From contig NYWQ01000023.1 of NCBI GenBank assembly GCA_002685115.1, positions 1 through 10,559 of the forward strand: a DNA stretch of 10,559 nt, read 5' to 3'. The stretch comes from Flavobacteriales bacterium (GTDB lineage Bacteria; Bacteroidota; Bacteroidia; Flavobacteriales; UBA7430). Below are positions 8,023-10,559 of the stretch, piece after piece. Both the position numbers and the translations under genes were made by a program. The notes under the pieces are model-generated. The model was not told where the DNA came from. It saw only the letters and a list, made by a program, of their open reading frames with translations, and ran no database searches. How positions within the stretch are numbered: the first letter of the stretch is position 1; the number at the start of each line of letters is the position of its first letter.

Positions 8023-8043
8023 AGTAGAATCTTAGAGCTTACT
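8019..8043. repeat. Short inverted repeat over the pyrD promoter
   Basis: AGTAAG at 8019-8024 and its exact reverse complement CTTACT at 8038-8043 are separated by 13 bases. The inner arm overlaps the upstream half of the candidate pyrD -7 element, a position where a repressor could act. Six-base arms arise by chance often in A+T-rich DNA, so a function is only a guess. Confidence 0.25.
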
Positions 8044-8068
8044 ATGCAATTCATTAATAATAATTTAA

Positions 8069-9706
8069 CTAGTAAAGACCAATAAGAAGCGGGTTATGAT
8101 CAGATGATCTTAGCCAGCTTTCATCAGAATTTTCAAAACGGTAATCAGTCCAATTTGGATAAGAAGCATTTATATCTAGCACTCTAATGCCTTTTACCTG
8201 ATCCCTAAATTTAGTGGATACAAAAGCATGATCTAAATCGCCTTGCATACCTTTGTAAACATAAGAAAACTGATTCGTTTGGAGTTTTGAGAAATTTTGT
8301 GAATTTAAAATTTGAATAGGATCTTCTTGAGAATAGGCATTAAAATCGCCAACAATAAGTACGTTTTTGTTCGTATACAATGAGTCTGTAAGTTGCAATA
8401 ACACCTCAGCTTGTTTTATACGTTTGTAATTGTAAGCGCCTTGACCGTCTTTTTGGTCTTTATTTAATCCCTTTGCACCTCTTGAGCCTTTAGATTTAAA
8501 ATGATTTACTGCCACAACAAAAGACAAACTGTCTTGAAAAGTAAATTCTTGGAATATTGGGTTTCGTGAAAAAATTGAATCTGCATGATACGATGACTGT
8601 TTAGATTGTAGAACTGATGCATCATAGATGATGCCGGTTTTAATCACGTCTGAACCAGGAGAATTACGAGTCATAGCAACTTGATAAGAACCTCGCTTTG
8701 AGTTACGATTTAAAAACTGACAGAGTTGAGAAATCGCACTCAGAGAATCTTCACCATCATTTTCCAATTCCATTAACGAAATTATATCTGGATTAACAAT
8801 TGATATAGCAGAGTTTAACTTAGTAATTTGCTTTAAGTAATCCTTGTAAGTTTTTGCTCCTCTTTCAGTTGGAAATCCAGTCTCATCTCCATTACCATTA
8901 AAAAGATTGTGTACATTTAAACTCAATAGTTTTAGTTGACCAGCAACAGCAACGTCACTATTTAATGCTGGGGCAACCACCTCAATATCGTCTAATAATC
9001 GAACGGAGTAAACCCCATTTCTTTGACAGACATACCCTTTAACTCCTTTAATTGTTGCCCCAACCACAACTTTATTTATAGCACAATACAAATCCTCATT
9101 AGATGGGTATTTTACATTTGATAAGTCATCTAACACCAGCGTAGTTGAGAATTGCTTGTCGTTATGTGCTTTAATTTGATTGGACTGATTTTGAGCATCA
9201 AACAATTCTGTTGCTTGAACTAATGGAGAAGACGAGACCATTAATTGTCCATATTTTTCAAAGGAATAAGAATCGGAAATTTGAAGCGCATTAGGAATAG
9301 CAACCAAACAACCTTCTAAACGTTCTATTTCCTCTCGTGTAAATGGGAAATTTAGGGTATGGGTAGTAAAAGAGTGGTTAGCAGACAATAATTCAATAGA
9401 TGTAACACTGTCTAATCTTGTTTCATTTCTTACTTCTACAACCGTAGCGTTAATAAAAATTTCATCGCCTACATGCACTTCTTTGGTCGAGTTTACAAAA
9501 ATACCACTGCTTGCAAATAAAGCATCATCTTGTATAAAAAAACCAGACAGAGCAGCTTTGTCTTGAAAAACACCAGTAACAATTCCTTTAATCTCTACAG
9601 GTGTATTTTCAAAAGTCGAATTGATGTCTTGTATTTTATCTAAATTGGATGGATTGGAGCATGAAAAAACAAGAAGAGTTCCTAATATTAATGTGATTTT
9701 ATTCAT
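8069..9706 (-). CDS. ExeM/NucH-like extracellular nuclease, lipoprotein-anchored
   Basis: Predicted secreted DNA (or RNA) endonuclease, 545 residues. The start MNKITLILGTLLVFSC carries a lipobox with Cys16, so the enzyme should be lipid-anchored in the envelope. Residues about 30-250 hold beta-rich OB-fold-like modules similar to the YhcR/NucH N-terminal region (for example GIVTGVFQDKAALSGFFIQD). From about 257 comes an endonuclease/exonuclease/phosphatase domain of the DNase I type: LSLNVHNLFN at 261-270, LMELEND at 311-317 with metal-binding Glu313, VNHFKSKG at 400-407 with His402, VGDFNAYSQEDP at 452-463 with Asp454 and Asn456, DLDHAFVS at 490-497, and SSDHNPL at 534-540 with Asp536 and His537. 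All catalytic residues are present. Its ATG overlaps the end of the copper monooxygenase gene by eight bases. Likely use is breaking down extracellular DNA for nutrients or in biofilm; that is inference. Confidence 0.88.
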   Translation of the reverse strand: MNKITLILGTLLVFSCSNPSNLDKIQDINSTFENTPVEIKGIVTGVFQDKAALSGFFIQDDALFASSGIFVNSTKEVHVGDEIFINATVVEVRNETRLDSVTSIELLSANHSFTTHTLNFPFTREEIERLEGCLVAIPNALQISDSYSFEKYGQLMVSSSPLVQATELFDAQNQSNQIKAHNDKQFSTTLVLDDLSNVKYPSNEDLYCAINKVVVGATIKGVKGYVCQRNGVYSVRLLDDIEVVAPALNSDVAVAGQLKLLSLNVHNLFNGNGDETGFPTERGAKTYKDYLKQITKLNSAISIVNPDIISLMELENDGEDSLSAISQLCQFLNRNSKRGSYQVAMTRNSPGSDVIKTGIIYDASVLQSKQSSYHADSIFSRNPIFQEFTFQDSLSFVVAVNHFKSKGSRGAKGLNKDQKDGQGAYNYKRIKQAEVLLQLTDSLYTNKNVLIVGDFNAYSQEDPIQILNSQNFSKLQTNQFSYVYKGMQGDLDHAFVSTKFRDQVKGIRVLDINASYPNWTDYRFENSDESWLRSSDHNPLLIGLY

Positions 9707-10559
9707 TTGGGCTTAGTTCTATAAGTTCGTCGTTCGTTTGGTAAGGCAAATATGTAATAATTAATTGCAACATTTCGTCGCTCGTTTTCATACTTCCATT
9801 TTGGCCGGTTATAAATTGTGGTGGATTAAAAGGATTGTCCATATTATTAAGTGTATTGTCGTAAATCGCTTCTACTCGAATTTGAGTTCCCTGAGGTAAA
9901 TGCAACATTTTTGGCAATGTATAAAAATATTGCCATCTAAAATTCCAATCCTTAATTCTTACCAATGGTATGGTATCGCCTTGGGGTAAAACAGCAAAGG
10001 CTTTAAACTGTTTTCCAATTAAATGCATATGAGGATTTAAGGTTAAAACAGAAATATCTTGTTCAAGTGTGTAGTCTGTACTAAAATACTTTACCTGGTT
10101 AGGCGCAATTACCAAAGGGGGCTCAACTTGCGAAACACCTTGCGTACCCAATATCAATTCCTGCAACGGACGTTTTGGCGCTTGCTCATCAAAATAGATG
10201 TTGAAATAAGAATGCTCCCAATCGTCTTTAGGCGAGGGTCCGTAATGAAAATCCTTTACTAAAATAGCAGATTGCTTTGCGACCCTTAACCCACCTATTC
10301 CTTCCGGATAAACAAAAGCCTCAACGCCTGGTAAGTAGTTCGATACTGAGGGACTCAGTAAAGGAAAACTCCCATTTTCTAAAGGTATATTAAGCGCATA
10401 AAAGGCAGATGAATCCGTATGAAATTCGCTATTCACAAAAGGTGTTTCCAACAAATGATTTGCTTTGTAGTTCGTATAACTAATCATGTGGGCATTTATA
10501 TGGTGCACCAATTGATTGTTGTCTGTCACAAATTCTACCAATCGAATGTTGGTATCTTG
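9699..10559 (-). CDS. Copper type II (PHM/DBH-like) monooxygenase, N-terminus outside window
   Basis: The frame is open to the right edge with no stop; the first apparent start, a TTG at 10541, is probably an internal Leu, so the true start is beyond the window. About 287 residues are visible. Numbering from that Leu, copper ligands match peptidylglycine hydroxylating monooxygenase: the HH pair at 13-14 (LVHHINAH) and His99 (KDFHYGP) for the first copper, and His171, His173 (NPHMHLIGK) and Met257 (SDEML) for the second. The rest of the C-terminal domain fits too: DWNFRWQYFY at 198-207, LPQGTQIRVEAIYDNT at 215-230 and NPFNP at 236-240. The family uses ascorbate or another reductant to hydroxylate C-H bonds next to a heteroatom; bacterial members are mostly uncharacterised and often carry a cytochrome c domain at the N-terminus, which cannot be seen here. 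Export is likely for such copper enzymes. It overlaps the nuclease gene by eight bases. Confidence 0.82.
   Translation of the reverse strand, partial: QDTNIRLVEFVTDNNQLVHHINAHMISYTNYKANHLLETPFVNSEFHTDSSAFYALNIPLENGSFPLLSPSVSNYLPGVEAFVYPEGIGGLRVAKQSAILVKDFHYGPSPKDDWEHSYFNIYFDEQAPKRPLQELILGTQGVSQVEPPLVIAPNQVKYFSTDYTLEQDISVLTLNPHMHLIGKQFKAFAVLPQGDTIPLVRIKDWNFRWQYFYTLPKMLHLPQGTQIRVEAIYDNTLNNMDNPFNPPQFITGQNGSMKTSDEMLQLIITYLPYQTNDELIELSPNE

Overview
The window is A+T-rich DNA from a Bacteroidota bacterium, most likely of the order Flavobacteriales. The clues are Bacteroidota-type proteins (a NamZ/DUF1343 lipoprotein, a LolC/E-like permease beginning MNFEKFVAKR, a MORN-variant secreted protein and a PHM-like copper monooxygenase), few Shine-Dalgarno sites, and two promoter elements fitting the TAnnTTTG -7 consensus of that phylum. 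Species cannot be told from the sequence.

Coding is dense: eight genes, seven on the minus strand and one on the plus strand, with no gap longer than about 75 bases and no RNA gene, insertion sequence, CRISPR array or prophage seen. Reading down the minus strand from the right edge, the first pair is a copper type II monooxygenase (its start lies beyond the window) that overlaps by 8 bases a lipoprotein-anchored extracellular nuclease of the ExeM/NucH type. After a 73-base gap with a likely promoter come pyrD (dihydroorotate dehydrogenase, class 2), hisS (histidyl-tRNA synthetase), hutH (histidine ammonia-lyase) and a low-specificity threonine aldolase. The last three are nearly contiguous (1- and 10-base gaps) and probably co-transcribed. 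The aldolase ends tail to tail with the plus-strand permease, with a 10-base overlap of the coding regions.

The permease gene (1778-3010) starts only 39 bases from the divergent NamZ gene, so both promoters must lie within or overlap coding sequence. NamZ, a predicted exo-N-acetylmuramidase for peptidoglycan turnover, is followed with an ATGA overlap by a secreted MORN-repeat protein that reaches the left edge. This left third is an envelope-related group, the middle is amino-acid and pyrimidine housekeeping metabolism, and the right end carries exported enzymes.

Most of the window is ordinary chromosomal housekeeping. I do not see a convincing new defence, mobile or biosynthetic system. The points most worth a second look are the coupled copper monooxygenase and nuclease pair, and the placing of histidine charging and histidine breakdown genes back to back.
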